Below, one piece after another: positions 26,605-35,119 of a stretch of DNA of 64,000 bases. Position 1 is the first letter of the stretch; each line of letters starts with the position of its first letter. The notes under the pieces were generated by a model. That model saw only the letters and a program-made list of their open reading frames with translations. It made no database searches and was not told the origin of the DNA. Source of the stretch: Pseudomonas palleroniana (lineage in GTDB: Bacteria > Pseudomonadota > Gammaproteobacteria > Pseudomonadales > Pseudomonadaceae); assembly GCF_003031675.1 (NCBI RefSeq), contig NZ_PYWX01000071.1, positions 62,001 to 126,000 on the forward strand, given 5' to 3'. Both the position numbers and the translations under genes were made by a program.

Positions 26605-26675
26605 TCAGCGGTCACATACCAGGCTCATGATAGGCCGGCACCCGTGATAGGATGCCGCGCCTAATTGGAGGACCC

Positions 26676-27116
26676 ATGGCCGAACACGATTTCCGCTTCA
26701 GCTTGCTGAGCCCGCAACACACCCTGATCGAATGCCGTGCCCTGGTGCCGGGCCGTTATCAGGTCACCGGCAACGGTGGTTCGATCAAGCATGGCGACGT
26801 ACTGATCGTCACCCTGCGCGGCAGTAAAACCCTGTCGATGCGCCTGACCGTCGAAGGTGACGCGCGCTATTCCATCCGCCCGGCGGGCCAATGGGTCGCC
26901 ATGGCCCAGGGGCCGAAATTCGGCGAGCTGGAGATTCACACCTGGAAGGTCAACTGCGACAGCTGCGAGAGCGTGCTGGAGTTCGAATTTGCAGTGGAAA
27001 CCAAGCTGACCAAAGAGCCACTCCCCCAGGCCGCCAACGCGCGCATCAAGGAATTGGGCTGGGCCGGCGAAGGCGACAAGCACCGCTGCCCGAAATGCCA
27101 GCAGGCCGCACAATGA
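26676..27116 (+). CDS. conserved hypothetical protein with C-terminal zinc-ribbon motifs
   Basis: A 146-residue protein with a beta-rich N-terminus (MAEHDFRFSLLSPQHTLIEC) and two cysteine pairs, CDSCESVLEF near residue 95 and HRCPKCQQ near 137, that could bind zinc. GGAGG lies seven bases before the ATG. No named family is recognised. It overlaps the META lipoprotein gene by four bases (ATGA), so the two form an operon. Confidence 0.7.
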   Translation: MAEHDFRFSLLSPQHTLIECRALVPGRYQVTGNGGSIKHGDVLIVTLRGSKTLSMRLTVEGDARYSIRPAGQWVAMAQGPKFGELEIHTWKVNCDSCESVLEFEFAVETKLTKEPLPQAANARIKELGWAGEGDKHRCPKCQQAAQ

Positions 27117-27517
27117 AAGCCCCGCTGCTGCTTGCCGCCATCGGCATCGGCCTGGGCGGCTGCGCCAGCGACACGGCGAAGCTGGAGCAGGATCACAGCT
27201 ACGTGGTGGAGTGGATTGGTGAGCGGCCCTTGATGGACTACGCGCACCTGACCGTGACTCTGGGTGCCGATGGTCGCGCCTATGGCAATGGTGGCTGCAA
27301 CCACTGGTTTGCGCCGTACACCGTCGATGGCCAGAAACTCAGTTTCGGCAAGCTCGGCAGCACCCGCAAGCTCTGCGCCGAGGCCTTGATGGAGCAGGAA
27401 CACCGCTTCTTCCAGGCCCTGCAAGGCGTTGAGCGCTGGGATATCTCGCCGATCGAACAGACCCGCTTCTGGCCGGCCGAGGGCAAGCCGATCCGCCTGT
27501 GGCTGGAAGAAGGCTGA
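27113..27517 (+). CDS. META-domain lipoprotein
   Basis: A 134-residue protein with a lipobox (GIGLGGC, Cys17) and the META/HslJ-like fold signature GRAYGNGGCNHWFAPYTVDG, LSFGKLGSTRKLC and the closing strand IRLWLEE. The Cys pair in NGGCN and RKLC is typical and may form a disulfide. HslJ in E. coli is an outer-membrane protein linked to novobiocin tolerance and heat shock; the role here is unknown. Translationally coupled to the gene upstream. Confidence 0.82.
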   Translation: MKAPLLLAAIGIGLGGCASDTAKLEQDHSYVVEWIGERPLMDYAHLTVTLGADGRAYGNGGCNHWFAPYTVDGQKLSFGKLGSTRKLCAEALMEQEHRFFQALQGVERWDISPIEQTRFWPAEGKPIRLWLEEG

Positions 27518-27549
27518 TCCGCCGATCTGTGGACTGATGAGACCCAATT

Positions 27550-27635
27550 GTGGGAGGGGGCTTGCTCCCGATAGCGATGTGCCAGTCAATACATCAGTTG
27601 ACTGACACACCGCCATCGGCAGCAAGTCGAATCAT
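27550..27635. repeat. REP element with a decayed partner
   Basis: An intact core GTGGGAGGGGGCTTGCTCCC at about 27549-27568 is followed about 45 bp on by a damaged inverted copy (CCATCGGCAGCAAGTCG). It sits between convergent genes. Confidence 0.8.
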
Positions 27636-27668
27636 CACAGCGGCCCACACTTGCCCTGAGTCGTCGCT

Positions 27669-28130
27669 TTACCCGCGCAAAGCCTTGAGCTTGGCCAGCA
27701 CCCCCTCTGCCGTCTGCTCGCCCATCAACTGTTCACGCACCTTGCCCTTGTCATCGATGATGTAGGTCACCGGCAATGCCTCGCTGCGCGGGATATCGAA
27801 GATCCCTTCCGGGTTCTGCGCCAGGACGGTGAACTTGATCCCCAGCTTCTCGCTGGCCGCCTTGAGTTCCTCACCCTGCACATTGTCGAAATTGACCCCG
27901 AACACCCCCACATTCTGCGCTTTCAACTGCTCGGCCAAGGCATTGAGCTGCGGGATTTCCGTGCGGCACGGGCCACACCATTCAGCCCAGTAGTTGACCA
28001 CCACCCACTGCTTGTCCAGACGTTCGGCCGCCACCTTCTGGCCGTATTGGTCAACGCCATAGTCATTGCCGCAGCCACTGAGCAGCAGGGTTGTGATGAT
28101 CGCCAATGCACCGATCAGTCGCCTAGTCAT
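27669..28130 (-). CDS. TlpA-like thioredoxin-fold lipoprotein
   Basis: A 153-residue protein with a lipobox (TTLLLSGC, Cys20) and a thioredoxin fold carrying the active site WCGPC (Cys52, Cys55) and the cis-proline loop EALPVTYIID. It is exported and anchored, so it probably acts as a thiol-disulfide reductase in the periplasm, in the manner of TlpA/ResA. The start is the ATG at 28130; the upstream extension of the frame is antisense to arsC. It is divergent from arsC across 114 bp. Confidence 0.9.
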   Translation of the reverse strand: MTRRLIGALAIITTLLLSGCGNDYGVDQYGQKVAAERLDKQWVVVNYWAEWCGPCRTEIPQLNALAEQLKAQNVGVFGVNFDNVQGEELKAASEKLGIKFTVLAQNPEGIFDIPRSEALPVTYIIDDKGKVREQLMGEQTAEGVLAKLKALRG

Positions 28131-28244
28131 GGGGTAATCCTTCGTAAAATGAACATTGTCTGCGACCGATCGCCTCTTACGGTTTAAGAGCGAGCCGCAG
28201 CGCAGGTAGAATACCCGCCACCTTACGCAAGATGCGACCCGCAC

Positions 28245-28598
28245 ATGACCGATCTGACGCTTTATCACAACCCGCGCTGCTCGAAATCCCGCGGTGCGCT
28301 CGAACTGCTGGAGGCTCGCGGCCTCGCCCCGACCGTCGTGCGCTACCTGGAAACCCCGCTGGACGCCGCGCAACTGAAGGCTCTGCTGAGCAAGCTCGGC
28401 ATCAGCGCACGCCAATTGCTGCGCACCGGTGAAGACGAATACAAAACGCTCAACCTGGCCGACGCCGGCCTCAGCGAAACGCAATTGATCGCCGCCATCG
28501 CCGCACACCCGAAGCTGATGGAACGCCCGATCCTGGAGACCGCCGACAAAGCCATCATCGGTCGCCCGCCGGAGAACGTATTGGAGATCCTGCCGTGA
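28245..28598 (+). CDS. arsC: arsenate reductase, glutaredoxin-dependent (ArsC family)
   Basis: A 117-residue ArsC/Spx-family protein starting MTDLTLYHNPRCSKSRGALE, with catalytic Cys12, and RPILET near residue 90 with the arsenate-contacting Arg. The family reduces arsenate to arsenite with glutathione and glutaredoxin. There is no ars operon here (no arsR or arsB), and the arrangement with wrbA is the chromosomal housekeeping one, so an arsenate role is possible but unproven. It overlaps wrbA by four bases. Confidence 0.9.
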   Translation: MTDLTLYHNPRCSKSRGALELLEARGLAPTVVRYLETPLDAAQLKALLSKLGISARQLLRTGEDEYKTLNLADAGLSETQLIAAIAAHPKLMERPILETADKAIIGRPPENVLEILP

Positions 28599-29209
28599 CG
28601 ACTCCGTATGTGCTGGTGCTGTATTACAGCCGCAATGGCTCGGTCAGCGAGATGGCCCGGCAAATTGCCCGGGGCATCGAGCAAGCCGGCCTGGAGGCGC
28701 GCCTGCGCACGGTGCCGGCGATCTCTACCGAGTGCGAAGCCGTAGCGCCGAGCATCCCGGATGAAGGCGCGCTGTATGCCAGCCTCGATGACCTGAAAAA
28801 CTGCTCGGGCCTGGCCCTGGGCAGCCCGACCCGCTTCGGCAACATGGCCGCGCCGCTCAAGTATTTCCTCGACGGCACCAGCAACCTGTGGCTGACCGGC
28901 GCCCTCGTCGGCAAACCCGCTGGGGTGTTCACCTCCACCGCCAGCCTGCACGGCGGCCAGGAGACCACGCTGATGTCGATGCTGCTGCCCTTGCTGCATC
29001 ACGGCATGCTGATCACCGGCCTGCCCTACAGCGAACAGGCGCTGCTCGATACCCAGGGCGGCGGCACACCGTATGGCGCCAGCCACCATGCGGGGCCGGA
29101 TGGCAAGCGCATGCTTGATCAACATGAAATCACGCTGTGCCGCGCCCTGGGCCTGCGCCTGGCAAACACCGCCTTGCTGCTGGAGAACGGCCGTGGCCAG
29201 AAAGCCTAA
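28595..29209 (+). CDS. wrbA: NAD(P)H:quinone oxidoreductase, WrbA type
   Basis: A 204-residue flavodoxin-fold enzyme with the FMN phosphate loop YYSRNGSVSEMARQIA near residues 9-24, GSPTRFGNMAAPLK near 78 and TSTASLHGGQETT near 112. It reduces quinones by two electrons at the inner face of the membrane, limiting radical formation. It is translationally coupled to arsC upstream and overlaps the DUF2069 gene downstream by 17 bases. Confidence 0.93.
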   Translation: MTTPYVLVLYYSRNGSVSEMARQIARGIEQAGLEARLRTVPAISTECEAVAPSIPDEGALYASLDDLKNCSGLALGSPTRFGNMAAPLKYFLDGTSNLWLTGALVGKPAGVFTSTASLHGGQETTLMSMLLPLLHHGMLITGLPYSEQALLDTQGGGTPYGASHHAGPDGKRMLDQHEITLCRALGLRLANTALLLENGRGQKA

Positions 29210-29603
29210 GGTCCTGCCGTCGCAAGCGTGGCTGGAACCTCGGGTCAAGGTGGCACGGGCGCTGAGCCTGCTGGCATTCCTGGGTCTGGTGGGATTGCTG
29301 TGCGTGTACTACCTGTTCGTTGCCGACCTGCATGGCGCCCGTCCCTGGGTGATCCTGCTGATCGAGTTGGTGCCGTTGCTGGTACTGGCGCCGGGGATGC
29401 TGCTGGGCAGTGCCCGTGGGCATTCGTGGATGTGCTTTGTGGTAAACCTGTATTTCATCAAGGGCGCGCTGGCCGCGTATGACCCGAACCGGCAAGTGTT
29501 CGGGGTGCTGGAGATGCTGGCGAGCCTGGCGGTGTTTTGCACCGCCCTGCTCTATGTGCGCTGGCGGCATCAGCTCGATCGGCGCTACACACTCAATGAT
29601 TGA
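29193..29603 (+). CDS. DUF2069 membrane protein
   Basis: A 136-residue protein with four membrane spans (from LSLLAFLGLVGLLCVYYLF at about 25-43 to LASLAVFCTALLYVRW near 120) and the family motif NLYFIKGALAAYDP. Function unknown. The start is GTG at 29193, with GGAGA upstream inside wrbA. It is the last gene of the arsC-wrbA operon and its end overlaps that of the convergent glycosylase gene by 11 bases. Confidence 0.82.
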   Translation: MARKPKVLPSQAWLEPRVKVARALSLLAFLGLVGLLCVYYLFVADLHGARPWVILLIELVPLLVLAPGMLLGSARGHSWMCFVVNLYFIKGALAAYDPNRQVFGVLEMLASLAVFCTALLYVRWRHQLDRRYTLND

Positions 29604-30264
29604 CGGTGTAGGCCAACATCATCGACAACTGGCACATCGGCCGCCCGCTTTCGGCATGCCACTGGTTGAACGCAGCCTGCACCGCCGCCAGGTCGCGCAG
29701 GCTGGTCGGTGCCTTGTCGACGATCTTCTGCGCATTTAAAGCCGCCACCACGTCATCGCTCGGCACAAAGGTATCCTTGCCCACCATGCGCAAAAAGCGC
29801 GGTGCCGACAGGCCGCCCAGTTGGTGGCCGTGCTTGCTCAGGTACTTCCACAACCCAACGATGTCGGTCACCGGCCAGTCGGCGATGAATGCGCCGAAGC
29901 TGCCCTTCTCCTGCTCGATGTCGAGGATCATCTGCGCATTGCGCGGCACACTTTTGAGTTTACCCAGGTGACGGATGATGCGCGTGTCCTGCATCAAACG
30001 CTCCAGGTGTTCGGCGCCCATCAGCACGACCTTTTCCGGGTCGAAGCCAAAAAACACCTGCTCGAAGGCCGGCCACTTGGCGTCCACCACACTGTGTTTC
30101 AAGCCCGCGCGAAACACGCGCAGCGCCAGGGTCGACAGGTAACGGTCATCACTGATCTTGCGCAATTGCGCCGCGGTCTTGGGCACCGGCAGGTGGGCGT
30201 CCAGCTTGGCCGCTGAACCGAAGCGGTTCAGACAATATTCGTGCAGCCACTTGTAATCGCGCAT
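29593..30264 (-). CDS. tag: DNA-3-methyladenine glycosylase I family protein
   Basis: A 223-residue protein beginning MRDYKWLHEYCLNRFG, with the Tag-family segments WPAFEQVFFGFDP, GKLKSVPRNAQMI, GGLSAPRFLRMVGKDTF and VDKAPTSLRDLAAVQ. Tag removes 3-methyladenine from alkylated DNA in base excision repair. It lacks some of the zinc-binding residues of E. coli Tag, so it may be a divergent subfamily and the substrate is less certain. The ATG at 30264 has GGAGAGG upstream. Confidence 0.75.
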   Translation of the reverse strand: MRDYKWLHEYCLNRFGSAAKLDAHLPVPKTAAQLRKISDDRYLSTLALRVFRAGLKHSVVDAKWPAFEQVFFGFDPEKVVLMGAEHLERLMQDTRIIRHLGKLKSVPRNAQMILDIEQEKGSFGAFIADWPVTDIVGLWKYLSKHGHQLGGLSAPRFLRMVGKDTFVPSDDVVAALNAQKIVDKAPTSLRDLAAVQAAFNQWHAESGRPMCQLSMMLAYTVNH

Positions 30265-30286
30265 GCCCTCTCCTGGCAATCGAATT

Positions 30287-30313
30287 GAAAACGGCGCCCG
30301 TGAGCGCCGTGTG
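30287..30313 (-). terminator. terminator after ttcA, minus strand
   Basis: The stem ACGGCGC/GCGCCGT is followed on the minus strand by TTTTC. It lies 18 bp beyond the ttcA stop codon and before the glycosylase gene. Confidence 0.6.
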
Positions 30314-30331
30314 TCAGAGCGTTGAAATGGC

Positions 30332-31156
30332 TCAGAGGTTCACTACATTGACGAAGCGCGAAGCCGCCGTCTCGTCGATCGTCAGGCTGGTGAAGTCGAA
30401 CAGGCTGCGGTCGGCCAATTGCGACGGGATCACGTTCTGCAGGCTGCGGAAGATGCTTTCGGTTCGGCCAGGGGTCTTGCGTTCCCAGTCCACCAGCATT
30501 TCCTTGACCACCTGACGCTGCAGGTTCTCCTGGGAACCGCACAGGTTGCACGGGATGATCGGGAATTGCTTGAGGTCGGAGTAGGCCTGGATGTCCTTCT
30601 CGCTGCAGTACGCCAGCGGACGGATCACCACGTTGCGCCCATCATCGGCGCGCAGCTTGGGCGGCATGGCCTTGAGCGAGCCGTTGAAAAACATGTTGAG
30701 GAAGAAGGTTTCGACGATGTCATCACGGTGATGACCCAGGGCCATCTTGGTCGCGCCAATCTCATCGGCAAAGGTGTAGAGCGTGCCACGGCGCAGGCGC
30801 GAGCACAGCGAACAGGTGGTCTTGCCTTCCGGGATCAACTCCTTGACCACCGAGTAGGTGTCTTTTTCCACGATGTGGTACTCGACGCCCAACTCTTTGA
30901 GATAGGCCGGCAGTACGTGCTCCGGGAAACCCGGTTGTTTCTGGTCCATATTGACGGCGACGATCTCGAACTTGATCGGAGCGACCTTCTGCAGGTGCAA
31001 CAGCACGTCGAGCATGGTGTAGCTGTCTTTGCCGCCGGAGAGGCAAACCATGACCTTGTCGCCGTCCTCGATCATGTTGAAATCGGTGACCGCTTCACCG
31101 GCCAGGCGACGCAGGCGTTTTTGCAGTTTGTTCTGGTTGACTGTAAGAGTGCCCAT
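30332..31156 (-). CDS. ttcA: tRNA 2-thiocytidine synthetase
   Basis: A 274-residue enzyme that puts 2-thiocytidine at position 32 of several tRNAs, using ATP and a [4Fe-4S] cluster. The PP-loop motif CLSGGKDSYTMLD is near residue 39, and CxxC pairs TTCSLCSRLRRG near 122 and PCNLCGSQENLQ near 210 bind the cluster. The start is ATG at 31156 (MGTLTVNQNKLQKRLRRL). This locus has no adjacent regulator; in P. aeruginosa ttcA expression responds to oxidants. Confidence 0.95.
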   Translation of the reverse strand: MGTLTVNQNKLQKRLRRLAGEAVTDFNMIEDGDKVMVCLSGGKDSYTMLDVLLHLQKVAPIKFEIVAVNMDQKQPGFPEHVLPAYLKELGVEYHIVEKDTYSVVKELIPEGKTTCSLCSRLRRGTLYTFADEIGATKMALGHHRDDIVETFFLNMFFNGSLKAMPPKLRADDGRNVVIRPLAYCSEKDIQAYSDLKQFPIIPCNLCGSQENLQRQVVKEMLVDWERKTPGRTESIFRSLQNVIPSQLADRSLFDFTSLTIDETAASRFVNVVNL

Positions 31157-31226
31157 GGCGCTTGGATCCGCTAGAAGTGTGTGACGAAAAGCGCAGCATT
31201 TTACCGATGTCGAGTGCCGACATTCA

Positions 31227-31272
31227 ATGTGGGAGCGGGCCGCGTTCCTATCAACAGACCCCGCCGCGATTA
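31227..31272. repeat. variant REP-like sequence
   Basis: TGTGGGAGCGGGCCGCGTTC followed by a loop and CCCCGCCGCGATTAG forms an imperfect inverted repeat. It resembles the GTGGGAGCGGGC REP type of other Pseudomonas and differs from the seven GTGGGAGGGGGC elements in the window. Confidence 0.45.
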
Positions 31273-31338
31273 GGGCCAATGTTTACAGTGCGATTTGCTC
31301 TAAAGCCTTACAGTTTTTCGGGTCATCACTTCCTATAC

Positions 31339-31355
31339 TGCGACTTGAGGTCGCA
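31339..31355. promoter_or_regulatory. palindrome TGCGACTT-G-AGGTCGCA before the Yip1-family gene
   Basis: A 17-bp near-perfect palindrome, 82 bp before the start codon, overlapping a possible -10 element (TATACT at 31334-31339). The same TGCGACYT/AGGTCGCA half-sites occur before icd/idh at 52254-52287. Probably an operator; its regulator is not known to me. Confidence 0.4.
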
Positions 31356-31436
31356 TATCTATCCAGACCTTTGAGGCCATCTGGCCCGTAGGCGCTCCGA
31401 TGGGGGGCGATGGTAATAACGACAGGAGTGACTGGC

Positions 31437-32039
31437 ATGATCCATCACGTCGTGGGGCTGTTTACCCATCCCGACCAGGAATGGCGGGAAATCCGTGGCG
31501 ATAAGGAAGAAAGCATCGGCCACATGTACCTCACTCACACCCTGATTCTCGCGGCGATCCCCGCCGTTTCCGCCTTTATCGGCACTACCCAGGTTGGCTG
31601 GGTCATCGGCAGCCGCGCGCCGGTGATGCTGACCCAGGAAAGCGCGCTCTGGATGACGATCATGTCGTACGCAGCCATGCTCGGCGGCGTGGCGGTAATG
31701 GGCGCGTTCATTCACTGGATGGCCCGCACCTATGACGCCAGCCCCAGCATGTCACGCTGCGTGGCCTTTGCGACCTACACCGCGACACCGCTGTTTATCG
31801 GCGGGTTGGCGGCGCTCTATCCGCATATGTGGTTGGGCATGATGGTGGGCACGGCAGCCATTTGCTACACGGTTTACCTGCTGTATGTGGGATTGCCGAC
31901 CTTCATGAACATCGACCCGGATGAGGGTTTCCTGTTCTCCAGTTCGGTGCTGGCCGTGGGGCTGGTAGTCCTGGTGGCGATCATGGCGTTTACCGTGATC
32001 GTCTGGGGCCTGGGCGTCGGCCCGATTTATACCAACTGA
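31437..32039 (+). CDS. Yip1 family inner-membrane protein
   Basis: A 200-residue protein beginning IHHVVGLFTHPDQEWREIRG, the characteristic Yip1 entry, then five hydrophobic spans (ILAAIPAVSAFIGTTQVGW, ... VLVAIMAFTVIVWGLGVG). Function is unknown in bacteria. The ATG at 31437 follows CAGGAG; an in-frame start nine codons upstream has no ribosome site. A palindrome lies in the promoter at 31339-31355. Confidence 0.83.
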   Translation: MIHHVVGLFTHPDQEWREIRGDKEESIGHMYLTHTLILAAIPAVSAFIGTTQVGWVIGSRAPVMLTQESALWMTIMSYAAMLGGVAVMGAFIHWMARTYDASPSMSRCVAFATYTATPLFIGGLAALYPHMWLGMMVGTAAICYTVYLLYVGLPTFMNIDPDEGFLFSSSVLAVGLVVLVAIMAFTVIVWGLGVGPIYTN

Positions 32040-32168
32040 CCCGCTTATCGACCTGGGCAAGGCCACCGCAAGGTGGCTTTGTGCTTTATGCGTGACCATT
32101 CGGCGCCTGACAGATTCGGAAACACCCAGCTTTGCGGCATACTGGGCGTCTCTGGAGATATGTACAGC

Positions 32169-32663
32169 ATGCCCGAGCAACTCAATACCCGCGTCGAAGA
32201 GTGTTTCCTGCTAGCCGAATCCTTTTTCAAACGAAGTTTCAAACGCCCCCAGGTCAGCCTCAAGCTGCGGGGCCAGAAAGCCGGTGTCGCGCATTTGCAC
32301 GAGAACCTGCTGCGTTTCAACCCCCAGTTGTACCGAGAAAACAGCCAACACTTCCTGAAACAGACTGTGGCCCACGAAGTCGCGCACCTGATCGCCCACC
32401 AGTTGTTTGGCGAGCGCATCCAACCCCATGGCGAAGAATGGCAATTGATCATGCGCGGGGTTTACGAACTGCCGCCGGATCGTTGCCACACCTATGCCGT
32501 GAAGCGCCGGCAAGTCACCCGCTATATCTACCGATGCCCGTGTGCCGACAGTGACTTTCCGTTTTCGCCACAGCGCCACGGCATGGTGGCCCAGGGCAGG
32601 CGGTATCTGTGTCGGCGGTGTCGGCAGACCCTGGTGTTCACCGGGGAAACTCGGGTGGAGTGA
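32169..32663 (+). CDS. sprT: SprT family zinc metalloprotease
   Basis: A 164-residue protein with the zinc motif HEVAHLIAHQLFGE near residue 69, a third ligand region PHGEEW, and a C-terminal zinc ribbon (YRCPCADSDFP ... YLCRRCRQTLVF). SprT proteins resemble eukaryotic Spartan, which degrades DNA-protein crosslinks; the bacterial role is unproven. The start at 32169 has GGAGA at good distance; an ATG three codons earlier is too close to it. Confidence 0.9.
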   Translation: MPEQLNTRVEECFLLAESFFKRSFKRPQVSLKLRGQKAGVAHLHENLLRFNPQLYRENSQHFLKQTVAHEVAHLIAHQLFGERIQPHGEEWQLIMRGVYELPPDRCHTYAVKRRQVTRYIYRCPCADSDFPFSPQRHGMVAQGRRYLCRRCRQTLVFTGETRVE

Positions 32664-32667
32664 GGGC

Positions 32668-32744
32668 CTCATCGGGAGCAAGCCCCCTCCCACATTTTGA
32701 CCGCGCCGCCTGTCAACTGTGGGAGGGGGCTTGCTCCCGATAGC
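32668..32744. repeat. REPIN (paired inverted REP)
   Basis: Two cores in opposite orientation, GGGAGCAAGCCCCCTCCCAC and GTGGGAGGGGGCTTGCTCCC, separated by about 28 bp. It lies between the convergent sprT and CoA-transferase genes. The left flank GAGGGCCTCATC is shared with the copy at 37562. Confidence 0.9.
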
Positions 32745-32757
32745 GCCCGTTCAGGCA

Positions 32758-33939
32758 CTACCCAACCACGTTGGCACCCCGCAACTCGGCTATCCGCTGC
32801 GCACTGATCCCCAGCTCCGTCAGCACCTCGTCACTATGGGCACCGACCGCCACCCCGATATGTCGAGGTGCCGGCAAGCCCTCTGAAAATTTCAACGGGC
32901 AGGCGATTTGCGCCTGGGTCGAGCCATCGGCCCTTGGCACCTGGCACACCAGCTCACGGGCTTTCAACTGCGGATGCTGCACCGCCTCACTCAAGCTGAG
33001 CACAGGCTCCACACAGGCATCCACCCCGGCAAACAACTCACACAGCTCATCGAAGCTGCGCTTCTCGAACTCGATCTGCAGCGCCAGCTTTAGGGCCTTT
33101 TGCTGCTCCGGCCTGGGTAACAGGCCCTGGGCCGCCAGCTCCGGCCGTCCCAAGGCCACGCATAATTGCTGCATAAACCCCGGTTCCAGGCTGCCGACCG
33201 ACATCCAGCGCCCATCTCGCGTGCGGTAGTAGTCGTAAAAGCTGCCGCCATTGAGCACATGATTCTCGCGCCCCGGTTCCACCCCACAGGCCAGGTAGCC
33301 CGCACCGGCCATGGCGTTCAGGCTGAACGAACAGTCGGTCATGCTCACATCCAGATGCTGGCCGACGCCGCTCTGCTGTCGAGCGACGACCGCCGCCAGC
33401 AGCCCGACCACCGCGTGCAGCGAACCCCCAGCCACATCCGCCAACTGCACGCCCAGCGGCACTGGCCCGCTGTCCTGGCGCCCGGTATGACTGGCCACGC
33501 CCGCCAACGCGAGGTAGTTGATATCGTGCCCGGCGCGGTCCTTGTAGGGGCCGGTTTGGCCGTAGCCGGTGATCGATACGTAAATCAGCCGAGGGTTGAT
33601 CGCCTTCAGCGCCTCGTAGCCCAAGCCCAGGCGCGCCATCACCCCTGGGCGGAACTGTTCGACGAGGATGTCGTAGTCCTTGACCAGTTCACGCACGATC
33701 TCCAGTGCTTCGGCGCGTTTCAGGTCCAACGCGAGGCTGCGCTTATTGCGGTTGAGGTACGCATGGCTCGCCGAGGTCCCCTGATCATGGGGCGGCAGCA
33801 CGCGTAACAGGTCCTTGCGCGTGGACGACTCGATGCGCAGCACTTCAGCGCCCATGTCCGCCAGCATCAGCGAAGCAAAGGGGCCAGGCAGCAAGGTGGA
33901 AAAATCCAGCACTTTGAGGGACGCCAAGGGACCAGACAT
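32758..33939 (-). CDS. CaiB/BaiF family CoA transferase
   Basis: A 393-residue type III CoA transferase of the alpha-methylacyl-CoA racemase subgroup: LKVLDFSTLLPGPFASLMLA at the start, NRNKRSLALDLK near 65, VEQFRPGVMARLGLGY near 95, and the catalytic-Asp region GHDINYLALAGV near 138. It moves or racemises acyl-CoA thioesters; the substrate is not apparent, although alpha-methylacyl-CoA racemase would fit. It is a single gene with a REPIN at its 3' end. Confidence 0.88.
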   Translation of the reverse strand: MSGPLASLKVLDFSTLLPGPFASLMLADMGAEVLRIESSTRKDLLRVLPPHDQGTSASHAYLNRNKRSLALDLKRAEALEIVRELVKDYDILVEQFRPGVMARLGLGYEALKAINPRLIYVSITGYGQTGPYKDRAGHDINYLALAGVASHTGRQDSGPVPLGVQLADVAGGSLHAVVGLLAAVVARQQSGVGQHLDVSMTDCSFSLNAMAGAGYLACGVEPGRENHVLNGGSFYDYYRTRDGRWMSVGSLEPGFMQQLCVALGRPELAAQGLLPRPEQQKALKLALQIEFEKRSFDELCELFAGVDACVEPVLSLSEAVQHPQLKARELVCQVPRADGSTQAQIACPLKFSEGLPAPRHIGVAVGAHSDEVLTELGISAQRIAELRGANVVG

Positions 33940-34096
33940 GGAGACTCCGTTTGCACTTCGAATGCCCCTAGACTAGGCAGCCTTGCGCCTACCGGCAATC
34001 GCCGGAACGATCAGCGACGGTGACCGTTTTGATCACGGCGGGCTTTTTCGCGGCGGCGGCTTTATCATTGGCCCACGTTTGCTGGCAGAGTGTCCC

Positions 34097-34489
34097 ATGA
34101 AGTTCGCGATAGCGCTGTTTTCCGCCGCCCATGCGCCCTCCTCACGCCGCGCCTTGCTGTTCGCTCAGGCGGCGCTGGCGGCCGGGCATGAGATCGTGCG
34201 GCTGTTTTTTTATCAGGATGGCGTCTATAGCGCCTCCAACAACGTGGTTGCGCCCCAGGATGAGCAAGACATTGCGCGCCAGTGGCGCGAATTCGTCAGC
34301 GCGCACCAGCTCGACGGCGTGGTGTGCATTGCCGCCGCCTTGCGCCGTGGCGTGCTCAACAGTGAAGAGGCCACGCGCTACCAACGCAGTGCCGTGAACC
34401 TGGAGGCACCGTGGGCACTCTCGGGCCTGGGGCAATTGCACGACGCCGCCCAGGCGGCCGACCGCCTGATCTGCTTTGGAGGGCCATGA
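34097..34489 (+). CDS. tusD: sulfurtransferase TusD
   Basis: A 130-residue DsrE-fold protein starting MKFAIALFSAAHAPSSRRAL with the catalytic Cys in GVVCIAAALRRG near residue 76 and a C-terminal LICFGGP. TusBCD is a hexamer that passes sulfur from TusA to TusE, then MnmA, for 2-thiouridine in tRNA. TusC starts one base after the TGA. The partner MnmA is encoded at 55525 in this same window. Confidence 0.93.
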   Translation: MKFAIALFSAAHAPSSRRALLFAQAALAAGHEIVRLFFYQDGVYSASNNVVAPQDEQDIARQWREFVSAHQLDGVVCIAAALRRGVLNSEEATRYQRSAVNLEAPWALSGLGQLHDAAQAADRLICFGGP

Positions 34490-34490
34490 C

Positions 34491-34841
34491 ATGTCCAAAT
34501 CTTTACTGGTGATCAGCCGCCAGGCACCGTGGTCCGGGCCGAGCGCGCGTGAAGCGCTGGATATCGTGCTGGCCGGCGGCGCGTTCGATCTGCCCATCGG
34601 TTTATTGTTCATGGATGACGGCGTGTTCCAGTTGGCGCCGCATCAGGACGCCATGGCCGTGCAACAAAAAGACCTGAGCGCCAACCTGCAGGCGCTGGGG
34701 CTGTTCGGCATCGATGAGGTCTTCGCCTGCCAACACAGCCTCGCCGAACGTGGGCTCACGGTGCCAACCAATGCCGAAGCGCTGGGCAATGCACAAATCT
34801 CCCAGTTGATTGACCGTTACGACCAGGTGATCACCCTCTGA
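34491..34841 (+). CDS. tusC: sulfurtransferase complex subunit TusC
   Basis: A 116-residue DsrF-like protein (KSLLVISRQAPWSGPSAREA ... LPIGLLFMDDGVFQL). It is a structural subunit of the TusBCD sulfur relay and lacks the catalytic Cys of TusD. Its stop codon overlaps the tusB start by one base, so the operon is tightly coupled. Confidence 0.92.
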   Translation: MSKSLLVISRQAPWSGPSAREALDIVLAGGAFDLPIGLLFMDDGVFQLAPHQDAMAVQQKDLSANLQALGLFGIDEVFACQHSLAERGLTVPTNAEALGNAQISQLIDRYDQVITL

Positions 34842-35119
34842 TGTCGACTCTCCATGTGGTATCTCACTCCCCCTTCACCGACAGCCGGCTCGCCAGTTGC
34901 CTGCGCATCTGCGCTGCCGATGACGCGATCCTGCTCTGCGGCGACGGCGCGTATGCGCTGCATAATACAGCCCTGCAAACCAGAGGGCTGAAGGTCTGGG
35001 TGCTGGCCGAAGACCTGCAGGCGCGTAACCTGCCCCTGCCGGACTGGGCCGACAGCGTCGACTATCCAGGCTTCGTACAACTGTCGATCGACTACGACAA
35101 GGTCAACACCTGGTTATGA
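34841..35119 (+). CDS. tusB: sulfurtransferase complex subunit TusB
   Basis: A 92-residue DsrH-like protein (STLHVVSHSPFTDSRLASCL ... ILLCGDGAYALHN ... VWVLAEDLQARNL ... SIDYDKVNTWL). It completes the heterohexameric TusBCD complex. It overlaps tusE by four bases (ATGA). Confidence 0.92.
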   Translation: MSTLHVVSHSPFTDSRLASCLRICAADDAILLCGDGAYALHNTALQTRGLKVWVLAEDLQARNLPLPDWADSVDYPGFVQLSIDYDKVNTWL